From Synechococcaceae cyanobacterium (lineage in GTDB: Bacteria > Cyanobacteriota > Cyanobacteriia > PCC-6307 > Cyanobiaceae): a DNA stretch of 11,387 nucleotides. The notes beneath the pieces were generated by a model, which worked only from the letters and a program-made list of their open reading frames with translations, searched no databases and was not told the DNA's origin. The stretch covers positions 1 through 11,387 of the forward strand of contig CANHGA010000044.1 of the NCBI GenBank assembly GCA_947460085.1, in the 5' to 3' direction. Of this stretch, positions 5,447-11,387 are shown one piece after another (the first letter of the stretch is position 1; each line of letters starts with the position of its first letter). The translations under genes and the position numbers were made by a program.

Positions 5447-7011
5447 ACGGCCCAGTGGAGGGGCCAGGGCTGGCGCAAATAGCGCCGGCCCGAATCCCGC
5501 AGATACAGGCGCTGGGAGCCATCGTCACTTTCCCCAATCAATTCCTCCTGCACGAGGCGGCGGGCCAACCAGGCCCAGCGCTGGTCTTCCCCCGGGGAAC
5601 TCCCGGAGGCCAGGTCTTCGGCCAGAAGGCGTAGATCCCGGCCGTTGCGGGCCGAGACCGCTTCCAGCACCTGGGATGCCTGCTCCGACCAATCCACCCG
5701 GTGGGCTTGCCGCTGGCAATTGTCGCAGCGCCCGCAGGGGGTAGCCAATTCACCCACCGCCAGCAGGAGGGCCTGTTCCCGGCACCCCTCGTCCTCCGCC
5801 ACGGCTTCCATGCGCCGCAACTGGCGTTGGGCCAATTCGAGCCGATGCTGCTCCTGGCGCCGTTGCTCCGGGCCCAAGGCCTGGGTGTCCAGTTGGGTGC
5901 CGGCGGCGCGAATCGCCCAACCCAGGCTGCTGCGATCGGCTGGATCGAAGAGCACCAGGCAGCGGGCCAGTTGGCCATCCCGCCCGGCCCGGCCCGATTC
6001 CTGGAGATAGCCCTCGGCACTGGCCGGGAGATCCAGATGCAGCACCAAGCCCACATCCGGCCGATCCACTCCCATGCCAAAGGCCACGGTGGCAACTAGC
6101 ACAGGCCTGGGCTGGGTTTGGAAATGCTCGAGGGCCAGCTGACGACTCTCCGGATCCATGCCGGCGTGATAGGCGACGGCCTCCAGGCCCGCCGCCGTCA
6201 GGCGCGTTGCCCACTGCTCCACCGAACGCCGGGTGCGGGCATAGATGAGCACGGCCCCCCTGGCGGCATGGGCCGCCTCCAGCACCTGGGCCAGGGGGTC
6301 ATCGGGCCGCCTTTGCATCGCATACACCAGGTTGCTGCGCCGGGCCGATCGCACCTGAATCAAGGGACGCCGCAGTTGCAACAGGCGAATGATGTCGGCG
6401 CGGACCTGGGGAGCAGCGGTCGCGCTGAGGGCCACCAAAGGCACCCCTGGGCACAGACTGCGCAACTGGCCGAGCCGCCGGTAATCGGGGCGAAAGTCGT
6501 GGCCCCAGGCACTGATGCAGTGGGCCTCGTCCACCGCCAAGGCCACCAAGCGCCCGGAAGCGAGGACGTCGTCGAGCAATTGGCGGGTGGCCTCCGCCTG
6601 GAGCCGCTCCGGGGCCAAATAGAGCAGCCGCAGGCGGTTGTCCCGCAGGCGCTGCAGCAATTGGCGCCGTTCAGGGGTGCTGAGACCGCCGTGCATGCAG
6701 GCAGCGGGGATGCCGCGGCACTCCAGTTGGCGCACCTGGTCCTGCATGAGGGCCACCAGGGGGGAAATCACCAGCACCAAGCCCTGCCGCACCAGGGCAG
6801 GGAGCTGGTAGCAAAGCGACTTGCCGCCCCCCGTGGGCAGCACGGCCAAACAATCCTGGCCGGCCAGCAAGGCCTCCACCACGGGGCGCTGCCCTGGCCG
6901 GAACTGCGACCAGCCGAAATGGCGCTCCAGGGCCTGCTCGAGGGCCGCCTCACGGGCCGACTCTGGGGCCAACTCCGGGGCGACTTCGCCAGCTGATGCC
7001 ACAGCCGCCAA
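5443..7011 (-). CDS. recQ: ATP-dependent DNA helicase RecQ, short form without HRDC
   Basis: Superfamily 2 3'-5' helicase acting in recombination and repair of stalled forks. Motifs in order over 522 residues: FRPGQRPVVEALLAGQDCL (motif 0) at about 37-55; Walker A TGGGKS at 60-65; DEAH at 161-164 inside AVDEAHCISAWGHDFRPDY; SAT at 196-198; ATVAFGMGVDRPDV at 307-320; and the arginine-finger motif VI QESGRAGRDG at 337-346. The RecQ zinc site is present as C410, C426, C429 and C432 (CGRCDNC). A short winged-helix-like region follows, but the protein ends where longer RecQ proteins (about 600 residues) carry HRDC. The start is probably TTG at 7011, with AGGTAGGG just upstream; GTG at 7002 is an alternative. 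It follows the hypothetical gene on the same strand after 77 bases and meets the LysM gene tail to tail. Confidence 0.95.
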   Translation of the reverse strand: MAAVASAGEVAPELAPESAREAALEQALERHFGWSQFRPGQRPVVEALLAGQDCLAVLPTGGGKSLCYQLPALVRQGLVLVISPLVALMQDQVRQLECRGIPAACMHGGLSTPERRQLLQRLRDNRLRLLYLAPERLQAEATRQLLDDVLASGRLVALAVDEAHCISAWGHDFRPDYRRLGQLRSLCPGVPLVALSATAAPQVRADIIRLLQLRRPLIQVRSARRSNLVYAMQRRPDDPLAQVLEAAHAARGAVLIYARTRRSVEQWATRLTAAGLEAVAYHAGMDPESRQLALEHFQTQPRPVLVATVAFGMGVDRPDVGLVLHLDLPASAEGYLQESGRAGRDGQLARCLVLFDPADRSSLGWAIRAAGTQLDTQALGPEQRRQEQHRLELAQRQLRRMEAVAEDEGCREQALLLAVGELATPCGRCDNCQRQAHRVDWSEQASQVLEAVSARNGRDLRLLAEDLASGSSPGEDQRWAWLARRLVQEELIGESDDGSQRLYLRDSGRRYLRQPWPLHWAV

Positions 7012-7088
7012 GAAGCCCTACCTGTAGTGCTCTTAGAGACTAACCGCCACTAGACCTAGGGGCGAGCGGGGCTACGGGCGGGGCGCAG

Positions 7089-8120
7089 CTAGGGAAGGGG
7101 CGGGGCCTCAAGCCGGTCTGGGGATTCCTCCACCAACTGCAACCGCACCCGCTTGCCCCCGGCCAGTTCGCCCAACGACACCCGCATGGTGCTGCCGCTG
7201 AGGGTCTGCAGGGCGACCAAGAGGTCGCGCAGGTGGGGGGTGCTACTCCCGCTCTCCACCCACAGCCGCTCCTGCAAGCCCCCAAGGCGCCGCCAACTGG
7301 TGTGGAGCTTGAGCACGGCACTCTCGAGGGCTTGGGCTTGGCCAACGGCATCGGCAAGCAACCCCAGGGCATCGAGGCGCTGGGCCTCCTGCAGGGCCTT
7401 CTCGAAATTCAATTCGCCCTGCTGAAACGCCCGCACCGCCAAGCCCGCTTCGGCAGCCTTGCTCAACCAACGGGCCGTACTGGTCACATCCTTCACCCGA
7501 TCGAGCTCGGGTTCATCGCGCAGCACCTTGCGCAGATCGTCTTGCTGCTCCTCGGGCAACTTGGCCAGCTCCCGCACCAAGGGGGCAATCACCCGCGGTG
7601 GCAACAGATTTTCGGCCGTGCGCTGGCGAATTTCCTCGGGCAACAGGGGGCTGGTGGCGGCGGTGAACTCGTCACTGAGGCGCCGCACCTGTTTACGGGT
7701 GATCTGCTGACCCTCATTGGCGGCCTCGCTGATCATTTGCTGCACTTCCAGGTCCGCCTGGGCGGTTTCGAGGAAGGCGCGCTTGGAAAAGTTGTTCACG
7801 CTGGATTCCTCCAGCAGACCGCCCCCCACCAGGCTGTCGGCAGACTCCGCCAGCTGGATCAGGGTGTAGGCCCGGGTTTTACTGATCTCCCGCTCGCGCA
7901 ACCACTGCAGAAACCCCGTGCCCCGGCCCTCGCCGCCCCGCTTTTCGCGGTCGCGCACGGCACCCAGGATCCGGCCCCGCCAAATCTCCGTTTGGAGGTC
8001 GAAACGATCACAAACGGCCCAAGCTTCCTCAAGGCGCGCCAGGAACTCCATCGTGCTGATGGTGTCGCTGTCGGGATCGGGCAGCTCAAGGCTGAGGGTG
8101 GGCGCCTCAAGGGGGTCCAT
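7089..8120 (-). CDS. Conserved-looking hypothetical protein with HTH-like segments, divergent from psaE
   Basis: I do not recognise a named family. From the ATG at 8120 it has 343 residues. The first ~25 residues are acidic. Residues 68-97 (FLQWLREREISKTRAYTLIQ onwards) have the helix-turn-helix look of DUF3102/ParB-type DNA-binding proteins. Residues 130-152 (ISEAANEGQQITRKQVRRLS) resemble a second ParB/KorB-like helical element. The middle is strongly helical and charged, and residues 235-290 are Ala/Leu/Gln-rich and could form a coiled coil. The C-terminus looks like a small beta segment (MRVSLGELAGGKRVRLQLVE). Natural acidic/basic composition and freedom from stops support real coding. 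TTG at 8171 or GTG at 8165 would extend the N-terminus; no start has a good Shine-Dalgarno. It is upstream of recQ on the same strand and shares a 137-base region with divergent psaE. Regulation of psaE is a guess. Confidence 0.75.
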   Translation of the reverse strand: MDPLEAPTLSLELPDPDSDTISTMEFLARLEEAWAVCDRFDLQTEIWRGRILGAVRDREKRGGEGRGTGFLQWLREREISKTRAYTLIQLAESADSLVGGGLLEESSVNNFSKRAFLETAQADLEVQQMISEAANEGQQITRKQVRRLSDEFTAATSPLLPEEIRQRTAENLLPPRVIAPLVRELAKLPEEQQDDLRKVLRDEPELDRVKDVTSTARWLSKAAEAGLAVRAFQQGELNFEKALQEAQRLDALGLLADAVGQAQALESAVLKLHTSWRRLGGLQERLWVESGSSTPHLRDLLVALQTLSGSTMRVSLGELAGGKRVRLQLVEESPDRLEAPPLP

Positions 8121-8257
8121 GGCCAAGGGAGACAACGGTGCAGCAGATCGGAACGATCGTGCCACGGCCAACGACGACGAATCGTGACGCAGAAGGGTAT
8201 TGGGCGAGCGGCAGCTAGTAACTTCCCTACGACAGCCACACGATTGACAGCGAAGCG
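8121..8257. promoter_or_regulatory. Divergent region upstream of psaE
   Basis: These 137 bases lie between the divergent hypothetical gene and psaE and must contain the strong, light-regulated promoter expected for psaE. Visible symmetric elements are the perfect palindrome ACGATCGT (8153-8160) and a separated inverted pair AATCGTG (8180-8186) / CACGATT (8239-8245). I see no sigma-70-like pair with acceptable spacing, so promoter positions are not assigned. Confidence 0.4.
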
Positions 8258-8467
8258 ATGGCCATCTCCCGCGGAGACAAGGTTCGGATCAAGCGTCCTG
8301 AGTCCTACTGGTTTAACGAAGTCGGCACCGTTGCCTCGGTCGACACCTCAGGCATCCGCTACCCGGTGGTGGTGCGCTTTGACAAGGTGAACTACAACGG
8401 CTACAGCGGCTCTGAAGGTGGCATCAACACCAACAACTTCTCCGAAGCCGAGCTGGACAAGGCTTGA
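8258..8467 (+). CDS. psaE: Photosystem I reaction centre subunit IV (PsaE)
   Basis: Small SH3-like beta-barrel subunit on the cytosolic face of photosystem I. With PsaC and PsaD it forms the ferredoxin/flavodoxin docking site and supports cyclic electron flow. The 69 residues are the normal cyanobacterial length. The family signature is clear: ISRGDKVRIKRPESYWFNEV, then RYPVVVRFDKVNYNGYSG and NNFSEAELDKA at the C-terminus. There is no transit peptide and no membrane segment, as expected. A weak GAAG lies just before the ATG. The gene is monocistronic by appearance: a strong terminator follows 42 bases after the stop. Base composition is more moderate in GC than the neighbouring recQ and hypothetical genes. 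A 10-base repeat duplicates the last bases of the gene, including its TGA. Confidence 0.98.
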   Translation: MAISRGDKVRIKRPESYWFNEVGTVASVDTSGIRYPVVVRFDKVNYNGYSGSEGGINTNNFSEAELDKA

Positions 8468-8506
8468 ATTAGGCAAGGCTTGAGCCAGGGCGAGCCTTCC
8501 GGCAGG

Positions 8507-8541
8507 AAGCCCGTAGCCCCTCCGAGGGCTGCGGGTTTTTT
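8507..8541 (+). terminator. Intrinsic terminator of psaE
   Basis: CCCGTAGCCC (8510-8519) pairs with GGGCTGCGGG (8526-8535), one G-U in ten pairs, around a 6-base loop, followed by six T at 8536-8541. The stem can extend through AAG (8507-8509) into the T run. It ends 26 bases before mutM, so it should largely insulate mutM from the strongly expressed psaE. Confidence 0.93.
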
Positions 8542-8567
8542 AGTGTGCTTTTTCTGAACCGAGGCTG

Positions 8568-9428
8568 ATGCCTGAACTGCCCGAAGTTGAGACGGTACGG
8601 CGCGGTTTGGAGCAGCAAACCTCCCAATTCAAGGTGGCCAAGGTGGTGGTGCACCGAAGCCGGGCGATCGCAAGCCCCCCCGATCCTGAAGGCTTCTGCC
8701 AGGCCCTGACCGGCTGCCGCCTGGGCACCTGGAGCCGGCGGGGAAAGTACCTTTACGCGGAATTGCAGCGCGAAGGCGATGCTGCAGGCCATTGGGGGGT
8801 GCACCTGCGCATGACCGGCCAGTTCCTTTGGATTGAGACCGATCCAGCCAATCCATCCCCGCCGCCGTGCAGCCACACCAGGGTGCAGTTCTGGAGTGAG
8901 CAGGGCCAGGAACTGCGCTTTATCGACACCCGTAGCTTTGGTCAGATGTGGTGGGTTCCCCCCGGAGAACCGCTCGAATCGGTGATGAGCGGCTTGAAGA
9001 AGCTTGGGCCAGAACCCTTCAGTGGGGCGTTCAACCCCTCCTACCTGCAGCAGAAGCTCAAGGGCTCCAGCCGCCCCATCAAAAATGCCCTGCTCGACCA
9101 GGCCCTGGTGGCGGGGGTGGGCAACATTTACGCCGATGAATCCCTGTTTGCAGCAGGCATTCGGCCCCATACCCCCAGCGGCCGCTTGAGCGAAGGCCAG
9201 CTCGCTGCCCTGTGTACGGCCTTGGTGCAGGTACTAGAGGTGAGCATCGGCGCTGGGGGCACCACCTTCAGCGACTTTCGGGACCTAACCGGCACTAAAG
9301 GCAACTACGGCGGTGTTGCCCTCGTGTATCGGAGGGGGGGCGAACCGTGCCGCAGCTGCGGGACCCCGATCCACCGCGAGAAACTGGGGGGCAGAAGCAG
9401 CCACTGGTGTCCGAGCTGCCAGCACTAG
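8568..9428 (+). CDS. mutM: Formamidopyrimidine-DNA glycosylase (Fpg/MutM)
   Basis: Base-excision repair enzyme with glycosylase and AP-lyase activity on 8-oxoguanine and formamidopyrimidines paired with C, relevant to a cell exposed to photosynthetic oxidants. The 286 residues fit the family. The mature N-terminus PELPEVETVRRGL provides the catalytic proline (P2) and E3. K60 lies in RRGKYLY, and the HLRMTGQF lesion-side loop at 79-86 includes M82. GVGNIYADE at 183-191 is the helix-two-turn-helix hallmark. The C-terminal zinc finger has C261, C264, C281 and C284, with R276 in GGRSSHWC. All key residues are intact. The ATG is fixed by the need for PELPE to follow Met directly. It lies just after the psaE terminator; any own promoter must sit within or beside that hairpin. 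It carries the only full GCGATCGC (HIP1) octamer I noticed (8664-8671). Confidence 0.97.
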   Translation: MPELPEVETVRRGLEQQTSQFKVAKVVVHRSRAIASPPDPEGFCQALTGCRLGTWSRRGKYLYAELQREGDAAGHWGVHLRMTGQFLWIETDPANPSPPPCSHTRVQFWSEQGQELRFIDTRSFGQMWWVPPGEPLESVMSGLKKLGPEPFSGAFNPSYLQQKLKGSSRPIKNALLDQALVAGVGNIYADESLFAAGIRPHTPSGRLSEGQLAALCTALVQVLEVSIGAGGTTFSDFRDLTGTKGNYGGVALVYRRGGEPCRSCGTPIHREKLGGRSSHWCPSCQH

Positions 9429-9499
9429 ACGCCGAGGGTTTTGCCTCCATGCCTGCCAAGGCGCTTAACTGACTCCAGCGATGATTCGGGCCGCAGGAG

Positions 9500-10150
9500 T
9501 TGCCATTCAGTGAAGACCAAGGGGCCCTAGCCCGCCAGGCCCTGTGCGCCGTGATGGCGGGAATTCACAGGCGGGGCTGGTGCGATGGCACCGGGGGAAA
9601 CTTCAGCTGCGTGCTGCATCAGGAGCCCTTGGTCTTGCTGATGGCCCCAAGCGGGGTGGATAAGGGCCTGGTGGCACCCGAAGACCTGATTACGGTCGAT
9701 GGGGATGGTCAGCTCTTGGGTGGTAATGGCAAACCCAGTGCCGAGACACTCCTGCACCTGGCGATTGTGAAAAGCCGGGGATCCGGTGCCGTTCTCCATA
9801 CCCACTCTCAAGCAGCAACCCTGCTCTCGAAACTGGCCTGCCCCAGCGGTGAAAGCGCAGGGTGGATCAAGGTGACCGGGCTGGAGATGCTGAAGGGGCT
9901 CGATGGCATCAAGAGCCATGAAGAGGAAGTGAAGATCCCGGTGTTGGCCAACGACCAAGACCTCAAACGCCTCAGCGCTACCGCCCAACCACTCCTTCTA
10001 GGTGCCCCCCATGGACTGCTCATTGCGGGCCATGGGTTGTACGCCTGGGGGGCCAATATCGAGGTAGCCAAACGCCATCTCGAAATCCTCGAATTCCTGC
10101 TGGAAAACCAGTGGCGCGAACAACTCCTGATGACCCGGCTCAAACCATGA
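9500..10150 (+). CDS. mtnB: Methylthioribulose-1-phosphate dehydratase
   Basis: Class II aldolase-fold, zinc-dependent enzyme of methionine salvage. It dehydrates 5-methylthioribulose-1-phosphate to 2,3-diketo-5-methylthiopentyl-1-phosphate. The 216 residues match the family. Visible landmarks: GWCDGTGGNFSCV at 26-38; APSGVDKG at 49-56; metal ligands H100 and H102 in VLHTHSQA and H178 in AGHGLYAWG; E129 in GLEMLKGL aligns with the catalytic acid/base described for human APIP. The annotated start is a TTG at 9500 with AGGAG abutting it, which is too close for a normal ribosome binding site. No ATG exists in frame before residue 19, so the true start is unsettled. mtnC follows after 10 bases, forming the pathway's next step in the same operon. 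Confidence 0.93.
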   Translation: MPFSEDQGALARQALCAVMAGIHRRGWCDGTGGNFSCVLHQEPLVLLMAPSGVDKGLVAPEDLITVDGDGQLLGGNGKPSAETLLHLAIVKSRGSGAVLHTHSQAATLLSKLACPSGESAGWIKVTGLEMLKGLDGIKSHEEEVKIPVLANDQDLKRLSATAQPLLLGAPHGLLIAGHGLYAWGANIEVAKRHLEILEFLLENQWREQLLMTRLKP

Positions 10151-10160
10151 GGTACGAACA

Positions 10161-10886
10161 ATGAAAAGGGAGGGCATCAGCCATGTGCTGCTGGATATTG
10201 AAGGAACCACCTGCCCGGTGAGTTTTGTGGCGGGGACCCTGTTCCCCTATGCGACCAAGCACCTTGCGTCGTTTGTGGAGAGCCACAGGGACCAAGCAAC
10301 GGTGGCCGAATTGCTAACGGCAGCGGAAGAAAGCTGGAAGCAGGACGGTAATCCGGAAGCACAACAACTCCTAGCTGAACCAGGAGCGGAAGTGGTCGCC
10401 TACCTCCAGCTGCTGATCAAGCAGGACCGCAAATTGCCCGAACTCAAAGACTTGCAAGGCCTGCTCTGGGCGGAAGGCTACGCCTCAGGTGATCTAAAGG
10501 GTCCGTTATTTAGCGATGTGGCTCCGGCCCTCAGACGGTGGCACCAGCAGGGCGCCGTACTGGCCGTCTACTCATCGGGTTCTGTAGCAGCCCAACAATT
10601 GCTCTATGGCCACAGCACGGTAGGGGACCTGCGTAACCTTTTCAGCCATTGGTTCGATACCAGAACAGGGCCTAAGCAAGATGTTGGCAGCTATCGGGCC
10701 ATTTCCGAAGCGATGGGGGTGGGGAGTGCAAAGGTCCTGTTCATCAGCGACTCACTGATTGAATGCGAAGCAGCCCATGCAGCAAAGATGCAGGTGCTAT
10801 TCAGTGATCGGGAAGGGAATCCAGGACGGGATAACGGTTCATTTGAGAGAATCAGCACGTACGAAGACCTGCAGCTCAATCCGTGA
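10161..10886 (+). CDS. mtnC: Enolase-phosphatase E1 (2,3-diketo-5-methylthio-1-phosphopentane phosphatase)
   Basis: HAD-superfamily bifunctional enzyme that enolises the MtnB product and removes its phosphate, giving the acireductone used by MtnD. The 241 residues are the usual length. HAD motif I is LLDIEGTT at 10-17 with nucleophile D12 and E14. Motif II is YSSGS with S138/S139. Motif III lysine is K172 in TGPKQDVGSY. Motif IV is LFISDSLIECEAAHAAKM with D197; the family more often has ELDAA there, a mild variation. The cap region SFVAGTLFPYA at 21-31 is typical. The ATG has an AGG 8 bases upstream. The TGA stop overlaps the next gene's GTG as GTGA, implying translational coupling. GC content is visibly lower (about 50-60% in sampled lines) than in recQ or the aldehyde dehydrogenase (about 70%). 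Confidence 0.95.
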   Translation: MKREGISHVLLDIEGTTCPVSFVAGTLFPYATKHLASFVESHRDQATVAELLTAAEESWKQDGNPEAQQLLAEPGAEVVAYLQLLIKQDRKLPELKDLQGLLWAEGYASGDLKGPLFSDVAPALRRWHQQGAVLAVYSSGSVAAQQLLYGHSTVGDLRNLFSHWFDTRTGPKQDVGSYRAISEAMGVGSAKVLFISDSLIECEAAHAAKMQVLFSDREGNPGRDNGSFERISTYEDLQLNP

Positions 10887-11290
10887 ACCAAAGCCCGCGC
10901 GATCGAGAGATCCTCGCCCTCAATCAGGCCATGCTGGAAAGCGTGGTGACTGGAGATTGGGCCACCTATGCAAGCTTCTGCAGCGAAGACTTGACCTGCT
11001 TTGAAGCAGAAACCAATGGGGTCTTAGCCCAAGGCCTGAACTTCCACCAGTTCTACTTTGAGCTGCCAACAGAACCGGCAAGGAACCCAGGCACCAAGGC
11101 AGTCACCCCAAACGTGAGCATGGCTGGCACCCATGTGCGCTGGATCAGTGAAGACGCGGTGATTCTCAGCTACACCCGGCTCACCCAGAAACTCTCAAAC
11201 GGCGAACCGGTCACGGCAAACTGCTGCGAAACCCGCACCTGGCAGAAGCTCGACGGAACCTGGAAACAGGTGCATGTCCATCGGTCGTAA
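10883..11290 (+). CDS. CaMKII association-domain-like protein (NTF2/SnoaL-like fold), coupled to mtnC
   Basis: A 135-residue stand-alone protein resembling the bacterial calcium/calmodulin-dependent kinase II association-domain family (CaMKII_AD, NTF2-like cone fold). Supporting pattern: an N-terminal helix with LALNQAMLESVVTGDWATYA, then LTCFEAETNG, the GLNFHQFYF segment, and the C-terminal strand pair CETRTWQKLDGTWKQVHVHRS, whose WxxVHxHRS ending is characteristic. There is no kinase domain, signal peptide or membrane segment. Stand-alone bacterial members have a hydrophobic pocket but no agreed function. The GTG start overlaps the mtnC stop by four bases (GTGA), with no separate promoter or clear Shine-Dalgarno, so expression should be tied to mtnC. 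The context suggests a role connected with methionine salvage, for example binding an intermediate, but this is inference. A terminator follows 16 bases after the stop. Confidence 0.82.
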   Translation: MNQSPRDREILALNQAMLESVVTGDWATYASFCSEDLTCFEAETNGVLAQGLNFHQFYFELPTEPARNPGTKAVTPNVSMAGTHVRWISEDAVILSYTRLTQKLSNGEPVTANCCETRTWQKLDGTWKQVHVHRS

Positions 11291-11306
11291 TACAAACAGC
11301 CAACAA

Positions 11307-11332
11307 AAAAGCCACCCTGTCGGGTGGCTTTT
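11307..11332. terminator. Bidirectional intrinsic terminator after the mtnBC operon
   Basis: GCCACCC (11311-11317) pairs with GGGTGGC (11322-11328) around TGTC, flanked by AAAA on the left (part of a six-A run) and TTTT on the right. The stem can reach 11 perfect pairs and is a good terminator on both strands, as expected between convergent genes. Confidence 0.93.
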
Positions 11333-11336
11333 CGTC

Positions 11337-11387
11337 TCAGCTGCTGCGCCCATCAAAGGAGGCTAGCGGCTTGAGGTTGGATGGATG
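11337..11387 (-). CDS. Possible 3' end of a convergent gene (partial)
   Basis: Reading leftward from the right edge, one frame gives 16 codons (HPSNLKPLASFDGRSS) and then TGA at 11339-11337, just beyond the bidirectional terminator. Codons are mostly GC-ending and the position is what a convergent gene would need. The fragment is too short to identify. On the plus strand a competing reading exists: AAAGGAGG at 11355-11362 followed 8 bases later by TTG at 11371, which could begin a rightward gene. Confidence 0.3.
   Translation of the reverse strand, partial: HPSNLKPLASFDGRSS

Noticed and set aside
6118..6996. Plus-strand open frame of 292 codons opposite recQ
   Set aside because: recQ motifs on the other strand are complete; this frame has only shadow-type composition.
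8244..8249. Perfect TTGACA just before the psaE ATG
   Set aside because: A -10 at normal spacing would lie inside psaE and none is seen; it cannot drive psaE.
7233..8390. Plus-strand open frame of 385 codons opposite the hypothetical gene
   Set aside because: It is longer than the minus-strand gene but runs 133 bases into psaE, is rich in Gly/Gln/His/Pro, and lacks recognisable motifs. It is the usual antisense shadow in GC-rich DNA.
8664..8671. HIP1 octamer GCGATCGC as evidence of a HIP1-rich cyanobacterium
   Set aside because: I found only one full copy by eye in 11.4 kb, so HIP1 is not enriched here and tells little.
9443..9471. TTGCCT and CTTAAC with 17-base spacing as a promoter for mtnB
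   Set aside because: Only four and three of six bases match the consensus; too weak to annotate.

Overview
The window is a gene-dense, GC-rich stretch of a cyanobacterial chromosome. The photosystem I gene psaE fixes the phylum. Short intergenic gaps, frequent non-ATG starts and the order aldehyde dehydrogenase - LysM protein - hypothetical - psaE - mutM point to a picocyanobacterium of the Synechococcus/Cyanobium group. The genus call is inference from gene content and remembered gene order, not from a search.

Layout, left to right. (1) 1-395: 5' part of cobI on the minus strand (corrinoid synthesis), cut by the window edge. (2) 471-1046: mtnD on the plus strand (acireductone dioxygenase). 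(3) 1067-2133: minus-strand pair aroQ-miaE (shikimate pathway; tRNA hydroxylation). (4) 2179-2342: tRNA-Tyr(GUA) and tRNA-Thr(GGU), followed by a GC-rich region with competing hairpins. (5) 2421-3812: an ALDH3-type aldehyde dehydrogenase. (6) 3902-5446: a secreted four-LysM protein with a long Pro/Lys/Ala linker and a small C-terminal domain; it meets recQ stop-to-stop. (7) 5443-8120: minus-strand recQ and an unrecognised HTH-like protein. (8) 8258-8541: psaE and a textbook intrinsic terminator. (9) 8568-9428: mutM. (10) 9500-11290: mtnB, mtnC and a small CaMKII-association-domain (NTF2-fold) gene, then a bidirectional terminator. The last ~50 bases may be the tail of a convergent gene.

How the genes work together. 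MtnB, MtnC and MtnD catalyse three consecutive steps of the methionine (methylthioadenosine) salvage pathway, ending in 4-methylthio-2-oxobutyrate. Here they are split: mtnD stands alone and mtnBC lie about 8.5 kb away, in the same operon as the NTF2-fold gene. The remaining genes are housekeeping functions placed side by side: tRNA supply and modification, aromatic amino acids, corrinoids, DNA repair, envelope and photosystem I.

I saw no mobile element, phage gene, CRISPR array or defence system. The two best leads are the unknown CaMKII_AD-type gene translationally coupled to mtnC, and the unknown HTH-like protein divergent from psaE. I cannot show that either is a new system.
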